DNA of 64,000 nucleotides, taken from assembly GCF_000424685.1 (NCBI RefSeq), contig NZ_KE384224.1, forward strand, positions 496,001-560,000. The letters are read 5' to 3'. Position numbers and translations under genes: made by a program. Shown piece after piece: positions 20,501-27,823 of the stretch; position 1 is the first letter of the stretch, and every line of letters starts with the position of its first letter. The notes beneath the pieces are model-generated. The model saw only the letters and a list, made by a program, of their open reading frames with translations, was not told the origin of the DNA and did not search any database. This stretch comes from Methylococcus capsulatus str. Texas = ATCC 19069. Its GTDB lineage: Bacteria > Pseudomonadota > Gammaproteobacteria > Methylococcales > Methylococcaceae.

Positions 20501-20683
20501 GACCTCTTCCGGCGAGCGGCCGGGGGCTTCGGCGGCGATCTGCACCTGGACATTGGTGACGTCCGGAAAGGCGTCGACCGACAGTTTGCGCGCCGCGTCC
20601 AAACCGAAGCCCAAAAGAGCCAGCGCCACGACCAGCACGATCAGCCGCTGCTTGAGCGCGGCCCGCAACAGAGCCTCGATCAC
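17582..20683 (-). CDS. Heavy-metal efflux RND pump, CusA/CzcA family
   Basis: Inner-membrane proton-driven transporter of 1033 residues, the normal length. It has FPDVTNVQVQI in the first porter domain, the HME-RND motif GMMVDGSVVVVENAVSQL in TM4 with the conserved Asp and Glu, and GTSFIPTLDEGTI in the second periplasmic domain. Twelve hydrophobic helices in two sets are apparent. The start is GTG at 20683, 3 nt after the adaptor gene, so both are in one operon. Substrate (Cu/Ag, or Zn/Co/Cd) is not decided from sequence. No outer-membrane partner is in the same operon. Confidence 0.93.
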   Translation of the reverse strand: MIEALLRAALKQRLIVLVVALALLGFGLDAARKLSVDAFPDVTNVQVQIAAEAPGRSPEEVERFITVPIEVAMTGLPSLTELRSLNKNGLSIVTLVFTDATDVYFARQLVMERLIEVASRMPEGVTPVLGPVSTALGEVYQYTLERPDDGRRALTYEELLERRTVQDWVVRPLLRTIPGVAEINSQGGFVKQYQVLANPDRLRHYQIGLREVYESLARNNANSGGGILPHFAQQYLIRGVALISSLEDIRSIVLKEISGVPVHVGDVAEVRFGHDVRTGAIVKNGYTESVAGVVMMVRGGNAKETVARVKARVKEINDKGMLPGGLEIVPFYDRTDLVDAALNTVTKALTEGVLLVIGVLFLFMGEIRSSLIVVSTLVLTPLLTFLVMNHYGISANLMTLGGLAIAIGMMVDGSVVVVENAVSQLSERRDTGESRVRIVFEATLEVGIPVIFGVGIIVLVFLPLLMLEGMEGKLFAPLALTIAIALAISLVSGMVLVPVLSSYLLEPQAHAETRIIAWIKRPYARLLHWLMPRGGLVCVVMGILLATALALFPFLGTSFIPTLDEGTISPGITRVPSIAFDESLRMEMEAMQRVMEVPGVKMAVSKLGRGESPADPGGPNEADPVVTLVPDSDMPEGWDKARIEDEIRRKLDALPGIQLVMSQPIADRLDEMVSGVRSQVAIKLFGDDLSVLKEKGDEIARILRDIEGTRDLRVERVTGQQYLTIEVDRAAIARHGINASDIHDIIETAVGGKKATEIYEGQRRFDAVVRYPENFRNSVERIRTIALLSPNGAVVPLDDVARIRLQDGPAQISREMGRRRIVIGANLEGRDVGGYVAEAQEKIARLVDLPEGYFLDWGGQFENMRRAMARLGITVPVTIAMIFFLLFVLFNSLRYAALILLELPFSCIGGIFGLFATGEYLSVPASVGFIALFGVAVLNGVVLVSCIIDLRKNGYGQYDACVQACMQRLRPVLMTASAALLGLIPMLFGTGPGSEIQRPLAIVVISGLVFSTALTLLVLPTVYRWFEEKRIEA

Positions 20684-20686
20684 CGA

Positions 20687-21892
20687 TTACTGCTCCAGCT
20701 CCCTGCGGAGGCGTTCGTTGTTGAGATGGAACGAACCTTCGGTCACCACCTCATCGCCCGCCGAGAGACCCGACAGCACCGGCCGCTGGCCGCCGACCTC
20801 CTTGCCCAGCTTCACCGGCACCAGGCGGAACCGGTCCGCTCCCGCCGGCACGAATACAGCATCCCGGTCACCATCCCGGACCACGGCTTCCGCCGGCACC
20901 ATGGGCAAGCGGCTCACCTTGCCCGAAATCAGCATGGTCGCCAGCATCTCCGGTTTGAGCGAGCCGTCCGGGTTGGCGACTTCCATGCGCACCGTGACGG
21001 TGCGTGTCTCGGGATCGACGGTCGGAGCGATGTAGACCAGATGGCCTTTGACCCGCCGGTCCGACAGCGCCGGGATCTCCGCCTCCACCTGCTGTCCGAG
21101 CCGTGCCCACTCGGCCTGCTGTTCGGGCACTTCCGCCACGATCCAGAGCTGGGACAGATCGGCGACCACGAAGAGGACGTCCGCCGGCTGGACCACCAGG
21201 CCCTGACTGACATGACGCTCCATCACGATACCGTCGATGGAGGAGACGACCGGCACCAGCGGCTGGATCACCCGGGTCTTTTCCAGCAATGCCAGAGACT
21301 CGCTCGACATGCCGAGCACCTGCAACTGATCGGCCATGGCGTTGTACTCGGTTTCGGCCTGTGACAGCTCGCTGGCGCGGCGCTGGAATTCCATCTCGCT
21401 GATCACGCCGGATTCGTAGAGCTTGCGTGCCCGCTCGACGATCACACTGTGCAACTGTTTCTGGGCAAGCGCCTTCAGGAAGGCCCGCTGGGTATCGGAA
21501 AACTCGGTACTGTTCAACACTGCGAGCTTCTGCCCCCGCGTCACCCGCTGGCCCACGGAGGCATCGATATGGGTGATGCGTCCGGTCACCGTCGCCCCGA
21601 TACGGGCCAGGCGCCTGAATTCTTCGATCCCGACCCGCCCCGGCACCCGCAATGGCTCGTGCAGTTCACCTTCGGACACCACGGCGATCCGCAACTGCTT
21701 CATCAGATCCGGAGGAGCCGTCACCACCGTCCCGTCCGGTTCCGCGGCTTCCCGCGGAGCCGCCGTGGCCGCGATGTCTGTCTGCACCCGTTCGGAACGT
21801 TCCGGTTCGGGTTCGCCTTGACAGGCCCACAGAAAAACCGCGGTCCCGGCAAGCTGCGCCATCCGCACCCCCCCGACCGACGCCAACCTCAT
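20687..21892 (-). CDS. RND periplasmic adaptor (membrane fusion protein), CusB/CzcB type
   Basis: A 401-residue adaptor that links the RND pump to an outer-membrane channel. The N-terminus carries a lipobox (FLWAC, Cys24), so it is probably a lipoprotein. The lipoyl/hairpin region (GRITHIDASVGQRVTRGQ, then helical hairpin 140-190) and the beta-barrel domain (SSIDGIVMERHVSQGLVV) follow the family order. The start at 21892 has GAGGAG 8 nt upstream. It is the first gene of adaptor-pump-PII and diverges from the amidase gene across about 200 nt, where the promoters should lie. Confidence 0.92.
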   Translation of the reverse strand: MRLASVGGVRMAQLAGTAVFLWACQGEPEPERSERVQTDIAATAAPREAAEPDGTVVTAPPDLMKQLRIAVVSEGELHEPLRVPGRVGIEEFRRLARIGATVTGRITHIDASVGQRVTRGQKLAVLNSTEFSDTQRAFLKALAQKQLHSVIVERARKLYESGVISEMEFQRRASELSQAETEYNAMADQLQVLGMSSESLALLEKTRVIQPLVPVVSSIDGIVMERHVSQGLVVQPADVLFVVADLSQLWIVAEVPEQQAEWARLGQQVEAEIPALSDRRVKGHLVYIAPTVDPETRTVTVRMEVANPDGSLKPEMLATMLISGKVSRLPMVPAEAVVRDGDRDAVFVPAGADRFRLVPVKLGKEVGGQRPVLSGLSAGDEVVTEGSFHLNNERLRRELEQ

Positions 21893-22095
21893 ATCGCCAA
21901 CTCCTCAAGAAATCCGGGAAAAAATGAATTGCAGCCAGCGTGCCATGACCCATTATATCCGTGCCGGCGAGGGTGTCCCGGCAGCGGGCCGCGATACGCG
22001 CTTCGATCCCGCGGTTCACCCCATACCGAACCTGTTGTTGCGGAGCCCAGGCGCGCGGAGTATCGTTACCGCGCCCGTTCCGACGCCTTCCACCC

Positions 22096-23307
22096 ATGCG
22101 ACATCCTTTTCCGGCTGCTTTCCTGTTCGTCCTCCTCATGCTGCTGTCGCCGGCCGGATCGGCGGACCCGGCGGCGAAGGCCACGGTGAGTCTGAAATCC
22201 GGGACAAACGTAACACGCTTGCTGCTCACGGTACCCAAAGGAGCCAGCTTGAAACCGCAGGCTGGACGGGCAGATCAACTGATCGTCGCGATGGAGGGTG
22301 TAGAAGCGCTGCCGGGACTGCCCAACCCGGCGGGGGACCGTCATATCGCCGCCCTGCATACCCGCAGCAAGGCCAACGGCAGACTCGATCTGATCGTGGA
22401 GCTGCGGCCCGCCGCAGAGTACCGGACCCTGCTGTCGGTGACCGACGCGGGGAACCCCAGCCTGACCGTGGACGTGACGGCAGCCAGGGCAACGGCGTCC
22501 CGGCCGCCACAGGCCCCCGTGGCCAAAGCAGCAGACGGACCGCATCGCAAACGCTTCGTGGTCGCCCTGGACGCTGGTCACGGCGGAAAGGACACCGGAG
22601 CGCTGGGGGCCGGAGGCAGCCAGGAAAAAGACATCGTCCTGGCCATCGCCCGCAAGCTGGAAGCCCTGTTGAACGCCGAACCCGGCATCCGTCCCGTCAT
22701 GATCCGCCAGAACGACGAGTTCATCGACCTGCGGCAGCGCATGGAACGTGCCCGCAAAGAACACGCCGATCTGTTCGTGTCACTGCATGCCGATGCCTAC
22801 AACGATCCGCACGCCAAGGGTGCTTCGGTATTCACGCTTTCCGAGCACGGCGCCACCAGCGAAGCCGCCCGCCGCCTGGCCGACCGTGAAAACGCCGCGG
22901 ACCGGATCGGCGGTGTGGCGCTGCAAGACAAGGACGAAGTTCTGGCCTCGGTGCTGCTCGACCTGACTCAGAATGCCACGCTGGAGGCCAGCGACCGCGC
23001 CGCGGCCAGCATTCTCCAGGCGCTGCAGAAAAGCCATGCGATCCATCAGCCGGGTATACAGAAAGCGGGGTTCGTGGTGCTGAAGTCGCCGGACGTGCCC
23101 TCGGTCCTGGTGGAAACCGCCTTCATCTCGAACCCGGAGGAAGAGCTGAAACTGCGTTCTCCCGCTTACCAGGACCAAATCGCCGCGGCGCTCGCCGAAG
23201 GGATTCGCAGCTACTTGAAGCGGACCCGTCCGGCCACGGTCGCACCCATCAGCCCGCCGGTCCGCCAGGAGGTGGCGGCATCGGTGACCGACAAGGTGGT
23301 CAAATAG
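22096..23307 (+). CDS. N-acetylmuramoyl-L-alanine amidase, AmiB/AmiC type
   Basis: Periplasmic zinc amidase that cleaves peptide stems from glycan strands during daughter-cell separation. The 403-residue product has a signal peptide (residues 1-23, ending AGSADP) and an AMIN domain (about 28-125) for septal targeting. The Amidase_3 domain has zinc ligands His162 (DAGHGGKDTGA), Glu177 and His231 (SLHAD), and catalytic Glu340 (VETAFISN). The ATG at 22096 starts directly at the signal peptide; 45 upstream codons in frame lack signal-peptide character and were excluded. No LysM repeat follows. Confidence 0.93.
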   Translation: MRHPFPAAFLFVLLMLLSPAGSADPAAKATVSLKSGTNVTRLLLTVPKGASLKPQAGRADQLIVAMEGVEALPGLPNPAGDRHIAALHTRSKANGRLDLIVELRPAAEYRTLLSVTDAGNPSLTVDVTAARATASRPPQAPVAKAADGPHRKRFVVALDAGHGGKDTGALGAGGSQEKDIVLAIARKLEALLNAEPGIRPVMIRQNDEFIDLRQRMERARKEHADLFVSLHADAYNDPHAKGASVFTLSEHGATSEAARRLADRENAADRIGGVALQDKDEVLASVLLDLTQNATLEASDRAAASILQALQKSHAIHQPGIQKAGFVVLKSPDVPSVLVETAFISNPEEELKLRSPAYQDQIAAALAEGIRSYLKRTRPATVAPISPPVRQEVAASVTDKVVK

Positions 23308-23314
23308 CCCGGGT

Positions 23315-23590
23315 TCAGGTCTCCTCGGCCTGGACGACGACCAGCCCCAGCGCGATCGCGGCCACCGCACCCGCGACTATGGCGACCGCTTCGACCGTCC
23401 CATCGGCATGGCGCTCGTAAGGGTGTACCGTACCCCCGTAAATCAGGCGGACACTCCAGTCGACGAACATATAGATGGAATAGTAAGCCGCGATCCCGCT
23501 GATCGCCGCCGTGGCGGGATTCCGCCCGCGGACCATGGCCCGGTGAAAGAACCATGCACCGATGCCGAGCGCAACCAAGAGACTGAGCAT
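23315..23590 (-). CDS. Small two-helix membrane protein, unknown function
   Basis: A 91-residue protein starting MLSLLVALGIGAWFFHRAMV, with hydrophobic segments at about 2-19, possibly 27-45, and 66-87 (EAVAIVAGAVAAIALGLVVV). The ATG at 23590 has a strong GGAGGGGG site 6 nt upstream, which favours this start over a longer frame to 23797 that would overlap murF. It is convergent with the amidase gene (7 nt apart) and divergent from murF. I do not recognise the family. Confidence 0.65.
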   Translation of the reverse strand: MLSLLVALGIGAWFFHRAMVRGRNPATAAISGIAAYYSIYMFVDWSVRLIYGGTVHPYERHADGTVEAVAIVAGAVAAIALGLVVVQAEET

Positions 23591-23775
23591 GACACACCCC
23601 CTCCGATGTTGTTGTGCCGGCCAGTCTATCGGCACTATATTGCATCGGTTTGAATCCTGCGGGTCTCCCTCGCCCGCCAATATCCGCCCCGACGCCGTGC
23701 GATAATCGCCACGTCGTGAAAATACCCGCCACGACGAGGTAAGCCATTTTTTTCCGCCCTGGATGAAACCTTCCG

Positions 23776-25125
23776 ATGAATTTAGGCGAACTCGCAAAGC
23801 ATGTTCCCGGCGCCAAACTGAGCGGCGATGCCGAAACCAGCTTCGACGGCGTCTCGACCGACACCCGTGCCATCCGCCCCGGCTCGCTGTTCTTTGCCCT
23901 GCGGGGAGACCGCTTCGATGCCCATGACTTCATCGCCGATGCAGTGGGTGGAGGGGCTGCGGCGCTGGTCGTGGAGCGGCGGATCGACACTCTCCTGCCG
24001 CAGATCATCGTCCCCGATGGTCGCAGAGCGCTGGGTGCCGCCGCAGCCGCCTGGCGCGCTCAGTTCGACGTGCCGCTGATCGCGGTCGCCGGCAGCAACG
24101 GCAAGACCACCGTCACCCAGATGATCGCCGCCATTCTGGCGGCCGCATTCGGCGAGGAGCGCCGCCTGGCGACCCGCGGCAATCTCAACAATGACGTCGG
24201 GCTGCCCTTGATGCTGTTCGAACTGAAAGCCGGCCACCGCATCGCCGTACTCGAACTCGGCATGAATCATCCGGGCGAAATCGCCTACCTCGCGAATCTT
24301 GCCCGACCCACCGTGGCGCTGGTGACCAACGCCCAGCGCGAACACCAGGAATTCATGGCCAGCGTGGAAGCCACGGCCCACGAGAACGGATCGGTGATCG
24401 CGGCATTGCCGACCGATGGTACCGCCGTGTTCCCCGCGGATGACCCCTGTGCCGGCATCTGGCGGAAACTGGCGGGAACGCGCCGGGTAATCGATTTCGC
24501 ACGCCGCGGAACAGCGACGGTCAGCGGGACATTCCGGACCAGCGCAGGTTTCGCCGAAGTTTCGATCACGACTCCCGCCGGCTGCTGGCAAGCCAATCTC
24601 CCGCTTGCCGGTGAACACAACGTCCACAACGCGCTGGCTGCAACGGCGGCTGCGCTGGCGGCTGGCGTGCCTCCCGAGGCCATACGGCGAGGTCTGGAAT
24701 CCTTTCGCCCCGTCGCCGGCCGCGGCGTCCAGCTGCGCACGCGAACCGGCGCGAGACTGATCGACGACACCTACAATGCCAACCCCGATTCCGTCCGGGC
24801 GGCGATCGACGTGCTCGCCGGCTTTCCGCAGCCGCGCATCCTGGCGCTGGGCGACATGGGGGAAGTCGGTGTCCATGGCCCGGAATTTCACCGTGAAATC
24901 GGCCGCTATGCGCGCGAGCGCGACATCGACACCCTGCTCGCTCTGGGCGAACTGTCCTCCGAAACGGTCCGGACCTTCGGCACCAGCGGCCACCACTTTG
25001 GCACCATGGACGAGCTCATCGCGGCGCTGGCGTCCGCCGACCGTCCGGAGGCCACGCTGCTGGTCAAGGGCTCGCGCTTCATGCAGATGGAGCGCGCCGT
25101 CAAGGCTCTGGCGAAACCGGAATGA
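23776..25125 (+). CDS. murF: UDP-N-acetylmuramoyl-tripeptide--D-alanyl-D-alanine ligase
   Basis: Adds D-Ala-D-Ala to the UDP-MurNAc-tripeptide, the last cytoplasmic step of peptidoglycan precursor synthesis. The 449-residue protein has the Mur ligase ATP motif AVAGSNGKTT (104-112), NNDVGLPLMLF, the LELGMNHPGEIAYL motif, and IDDTYNANPDSVRAAI in the C-terminal domain. It stands outside the dcw cell-wall cluster: the next gene, a secreted RNase T2, overlaps its stop by 4 nt (ATGA). The gap to the preceding gene is about 185 nt. Confidence 0.96.
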   Translation: MNLGELAKHVPGAKLSGDAETSFDGVSTDTRAIRPGSLFFALRGDRFDAHDFIADAVGGGAAALVVERRIDTLLPQIIVPDGRRALGAAAAAWRAQFDVPLIAVAGSNGKTTVTQMIAAILAAAFGEERRLATRGNLNNDVGLPLMLFELKAGHRIAVLELGMNHPGEIAYLANLARPTVALVTNAQREHQEFMASVEATAHENGSVIAALPTDGTAVFPADDPCAGIWRKLAGTRRVIDFARRGTATVSGTFRTSAGFAEVSITTPAGCWQANLPLAGEHNVHNALAATAAALAAGVPPEAIRRGLESFRPVAGRGVQLRTRTGARLIDDTYNANPDSVRAAIDVLAGFPQPRILALGDMGEVGVHGPEFHREIGRYARERDIDTLLALGELSSETVRTFGTSGHHFGTMDELIAALASADRPEATLLVKGSRFMQMERAVKALAKPE

Positions 25126-26135
25126 CGCCGTCCGGTTTCAAGGCGTTCCTGTGCCTGCTTCTGTGGATGGGAAACCCGTCCGCAGCGATGGCCGTGCCGG
25201 CCGGGGGCACGTTCACCGCTCTGCGGGACTGTCCGGCCTATGTCTCGAAAAACAAACAGACCAACCCGGACGCTGCCCGTATCACGGCAGGTGAGGCCTA
25301 TCCCGTGTTCGAGGCCGACAGACCGGAGGACGCCCGCTGGTACCGGCTCCGGCTGCCCGCGGCCAATCCGCCCGAACGCTGGGTGAGCCGGGACTGCGGC
25401 CGGCTGGAACCGGGCGCGGCAGCCGAACCGCCCGCTGAACGATGCGATGTTGCCGGCCCGGTGGACGCCTACGTGCTGGCGCTGAGCTGGGAGCCGGCTT
25501 TCTGCGAACTCAAACCCGACAAGGCGGAATGCCGCCATACCGATCCGGCGGCCTATCCCGCTCGCCACTTCAGCCTCCACGGCCTGTGGCCGAACAAGTC
25601 CGGCTGTGGCACGGATTACGGCTTCTGCGGAGAGGTGAAACGGCCCAGACGCGATTTCTGCGACTACCCCCCGATCACTCTCGATCCGGCCGGAAAAACC
25701 GCTCTGGCCGAGGTCATGCCGGGAACCGCTTCGTGCCTGGAACGTCACGAATGGCACAAGCACGGCACCTGCCAGACCGCGATGTCGAGCGATGCCTATT
25801 TCGCCCTGGCCGCCGACCTGACCCGCCAGTTCAACGGCTCCGACATCGCGGATTTCATCGCAGACCGAATCGGACGGACGATACGCACGGAAGAGTTTCT
25901 CGCCAGACTGGATGCAGCCTTGGGCAAAGGGGCCCGTGACCGTATTTCGCTGGACTGCGAGCACGGCATGCTGGTCGAAATCCGGGTCAACCTGCCTCCG
26001 GGACTCGAACCCGGTGCCAGACTTGGATCCCTGTTGCCGCTGGCCGGCAAGAGCGGCGGTTCGAACTGCGGCAGCCGTTTCCGACTGGATCCGATGGGAC
26101 AACCGCCTTCCACCCGAACCGGCACAGGAGAGTGA
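25122..26135 (+). CDS. Secreted ribonuclease T2 family protein
   Basis: A 337-residue protein with a signal peptide (about 1-24, LLLWMGNPSAAMA). Residues 30-95 form a small SH3-like region with two cysteines. The RNase T2 catalytic motifs are intact: CAS1 FSLHGLWPN with His153, and CAS2 RHEWHKHGTC with Glu210, Lys213 and His214. Several further Cys residues (for example 128, 137, 162, 169, 180, 206, 217) suit disulphides. It would cut RNA to 2',3'-cyclic ends in the periplasm or outside, perhaps for nutrient scavenging. It is translationally coupled to murF. Confidence 0.92.
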   Translation: MTPSGFKAFLCLLLWMGNPSAAMAVPAGGTFTALRDCPAYVSKNKQTNPDAARITAGEAYPVFEADRPEDARWYRLRLPAANPPERWVSRDCGRLEPGAAAEPPAERCDVAGPVDAYVLALSWEPAFCELKPDKAECRHTDPAAYPARHFSLHGLWPNKSGCGTDYGFCGEVKRPRRDFCDYPPITLDPAGKTALAEVMPGTASCLERHEWHKHGTCQTAMSSDAYFALAADLTRQFNGSDIADFIADRIGRTIRTEEFLARLDAALGKGARDRISLDCEHGMLVEIRVNLPPGLEPGARLGSLLPLAGKSGGSNCGSRFRLDPMGQPPSTRTGTGE

Positions 26136-26136
26136 C

Positions 26137-26532
26137 ATGATGCATCTGGTCGTTGCAATGTTCGGCCTGTTGATCGCCTCCTTCGGGGCTTTCGGGTTGA
26201 TCAGGCCCTCCGATTTCGTCAAGCTCGCCAGGAATTTCTGGGCCACGCCGAAAGGCGTGCACTACGCTGCCGCCCTGCGTCTGGCACTCGGCGCCGCCCT
26301 GCTCCTGGCCGCCGCCGATTCGGCCTACCCCCGGGCGCTCGCAGCGTTCGGCTACCTGTCCCTGGCCGGTGCCGTGATCGTCGTCCTTCTCGGCCACGTC
26401 CGGCTCGCGAAGATCATCGAATGGTGGGGCCGGCAGCCGGACATCGTCATCCGTCTGTGGGGGCTCATCGCCCTCGCCTTCGGAATCTTTCTCGTTTCCG
26501 CCACGCTGACTGGGCCGATCGGGCTACGATAG
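26137..26532 (+). CDS. Small four-helix membrane protein, unknown function
   Basis: A 131-residue integral membrane protein starting MMHLVVAMFGLLIASFGAFG one base after the RNase T2 stop, with GGAGAG about 8 nt upstream. Four hydrophobic segments are seen (about 2-22, 42-60, 66-86, 103-123), with short charged loops such as RPSDFVKLARNFW. It is probably the third cistron of the murF operon. I do not recognise a named family. Confidence 0.7.
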   Translation: MMHLVVAMFGLLIASFGAFGLIRPSDFVKLARNFWATPKGVHYAAALRLALGAALLLAAADSAYPRALAAFGYLSLAGAVIVVLLGHVRLAKIIEWWGRQPDIVIRLWGLIALAFGIFLVSATLTGPIGLR

Positions 26533-26596
26533 CGGCGATGCAGGTCCCGAGGCTTCGCTCCATCCCTACGACCATCAACCATCAAGGAGTCCACGA

Positions 26597-27106
26597 ATGG
26601 CTGAACTGATCTCGATTGTCTACCCTGACGAATTCCGTGCCGCCGAAGTCATGGCCACGCTCAAACGCCTGCAGCGCGGCTACCTGGTCGATCTCGAAGA
26701 CGCCTGCGTCGTGGTGCGCGACAAGGAATCCGGCAAGATCAAGCTCCATCAGGCGGTGGATCTCACCGCCATCGGCGCCACTTCCGGCGCGCTGTGGGGG
26801 GCGCTGATCGGACTCATTTTCCTGTCGCCGCTGGCGGGCATGGCGGTAGGGGCCGCGGCGGGCGCGATCGGCGGCTCCTTGAGCGACTATGGGATCGACG
26901 ACGGTTTCATCAAGAACATCAGTGAGAAAATGCGGCCCGGTACCTCCGCCATCTTCATGGCGCTGCGTAACATCACGCGGGACAAGGTCGAGCCCGAACT
27001 GGCCCGGTTCGGTGGCGAGATCCTCTATACCAGCCTGCCGAAGGAAAGCGAGGAAGCATTGCAGAAGCTCCTCGCCGAACACCGCTCGGCCAACCTGTCC
27101 GCCTGA
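26597..27106 (+). CDS. DUF1269-family membrane protein
   Basis: A 169-residue protein. The N-terminal ~60 residues are soluble (VYPDEFRAAEVMATLKRLQRG, DLEDACVVVRDKESGKIKLHQ), then a glycine-rich hydrophobic hairpin (ALWGALIGLIFLSPLAGMAVGAAAGAIGG, about 75-103) and an amphipathic tail (YTSLPKESEEALQKLL). This arrangement is that of DUF1269 proteins, whose function is not established. AAGGAG lies about 9 nt before the ATG. A GC-rich hairpin follows the gene. Confidence 0.82.
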   Translation: MAELISIVYPDEFRAAEVMATLKRLQRGYLVDLEDACVVVRDKESGKIKLHQAVDLTAIGATSGALWGALIGLIFLSPLAGMAVGAAAGAIGGSLSDYGIDDGFIKNISEKMRPGTSAIFMALRNITRDKVEPELARFGGEILYTSLPKESEEALQKLLAEHRSANLSA

Positions 27107-27112
27107 ACCGAC

Positions 27113-27146
27113 GGGGGCGGGCGGATCCGTGCCCGCCCGCCCCCTT
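27113..27146 (+). terminator. GC-rich hairpin after the DUF1269 gene
   Basis: A perfect 12-bp stem, GGGGGCGGGCGG at 27113-27124 paired with 27133-27144, with an 8-nt loop, begins 6 nt past the DUF1269 stop. The tail is only TT-CT, so termination efficiency is uncertain. The next gene starts 30 nt later. Confidence 0.6.
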
Positions 27147-27174
27147 CTGTCCATACCGCAATCATCGACCGACC

Positions 27175-27651
27175 TTGATAAAGCAGTTTTTTCTGTCCGT
27201 TCTGGCCATTTTGGTCCTGTTCGAAGAATGGCTTTGGGATCTCCTGACCGTCTTCGGCCAATGGATCTCCCGCCTGTTGCATCTGGAACGTTTCGATGCC
27301 TGGCTTTCGCAGGCCCCGCCGAAATCGGCACTGGTCGCCCTCGTCCTCCCGCTGGCCCTGGTCACCCCCCTCAACGTCGGCGCGGTGGTACTGATGGTGC
27401 ACGGCGCCGTGACTGCCGGCATCCTGCTGGAACTTGCCGCCAAGCTGCTGGGCACGCTACTGGTCGCCCGGGTCTTCAGACTGACGCGGCCGGCCCTCAT
27501 GTCGTTCGCTTGGTTCGCCCTGCTTTACGAATGGATCATGCGGCTGTTGCGCTGGGCGCACGCGCTGGTCCGGGAGTCGCGGCTCTACCGGGCGGTACTG
27601 GCCTTCAAGGAGACCGTCAAGCGTTTCTTTCGCGAGTTTCGGGGAGGTTAG
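27175..27651 (+). CDS. Hypothetical membrane protein
   Basis: A 158-residue protein with hydrophobic segments at about 3-28 (FFLSVLAILVLFEEWLWDLL), 48-72 and 75-95, then an Arg-rich C-terminal tail (RESRLYRAVLAFKETVKRFFREF). The best start is a TTG at 27175; no ATG lies upstream in frame before a stop and no clear ribosome-binding site is seen, so the start is uncertain. Composition and codon pattern match neighbouring real genes. I do not recognise the family. Confidence 0.65.
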   Translation: MIKQFFLSVLAILVLFEEWLWDLLTVFGQWISRLLHLERFDAWLSQAPPKSALVALVLPLALVTPLNVGAVVLMVHGAVTAGILLELAAKLLGTLLVARVFRLTRPALMSFAWFALLYEWIMRLLRWAHALVRESRLYRAVLAFKETVKRFFREFRGG

Positions 27652-27823
27652 CCCTCCTGCCTCCTCGCATCGGGCTCGAGCGAAGTAAACGCATCGGAAT
27701 GCCGCCGCGAACGCATTTTCGGCTAAACTGCGATGCCATCCGTTCGGAAAGCGGTTCGACAACCAGGGACGGTCCGGCCTTGCCGCCGGTTTCCGCGGTT
27801 TCCGCCCATCGGAGGATTCGGCA

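Noticed and set aside
23591-23797. Longer start for the small membrane protein gene
   Set aside because: Would overlap murF on the other strand; GGAGGGGG directly before the ATG at 23590 decides the start.
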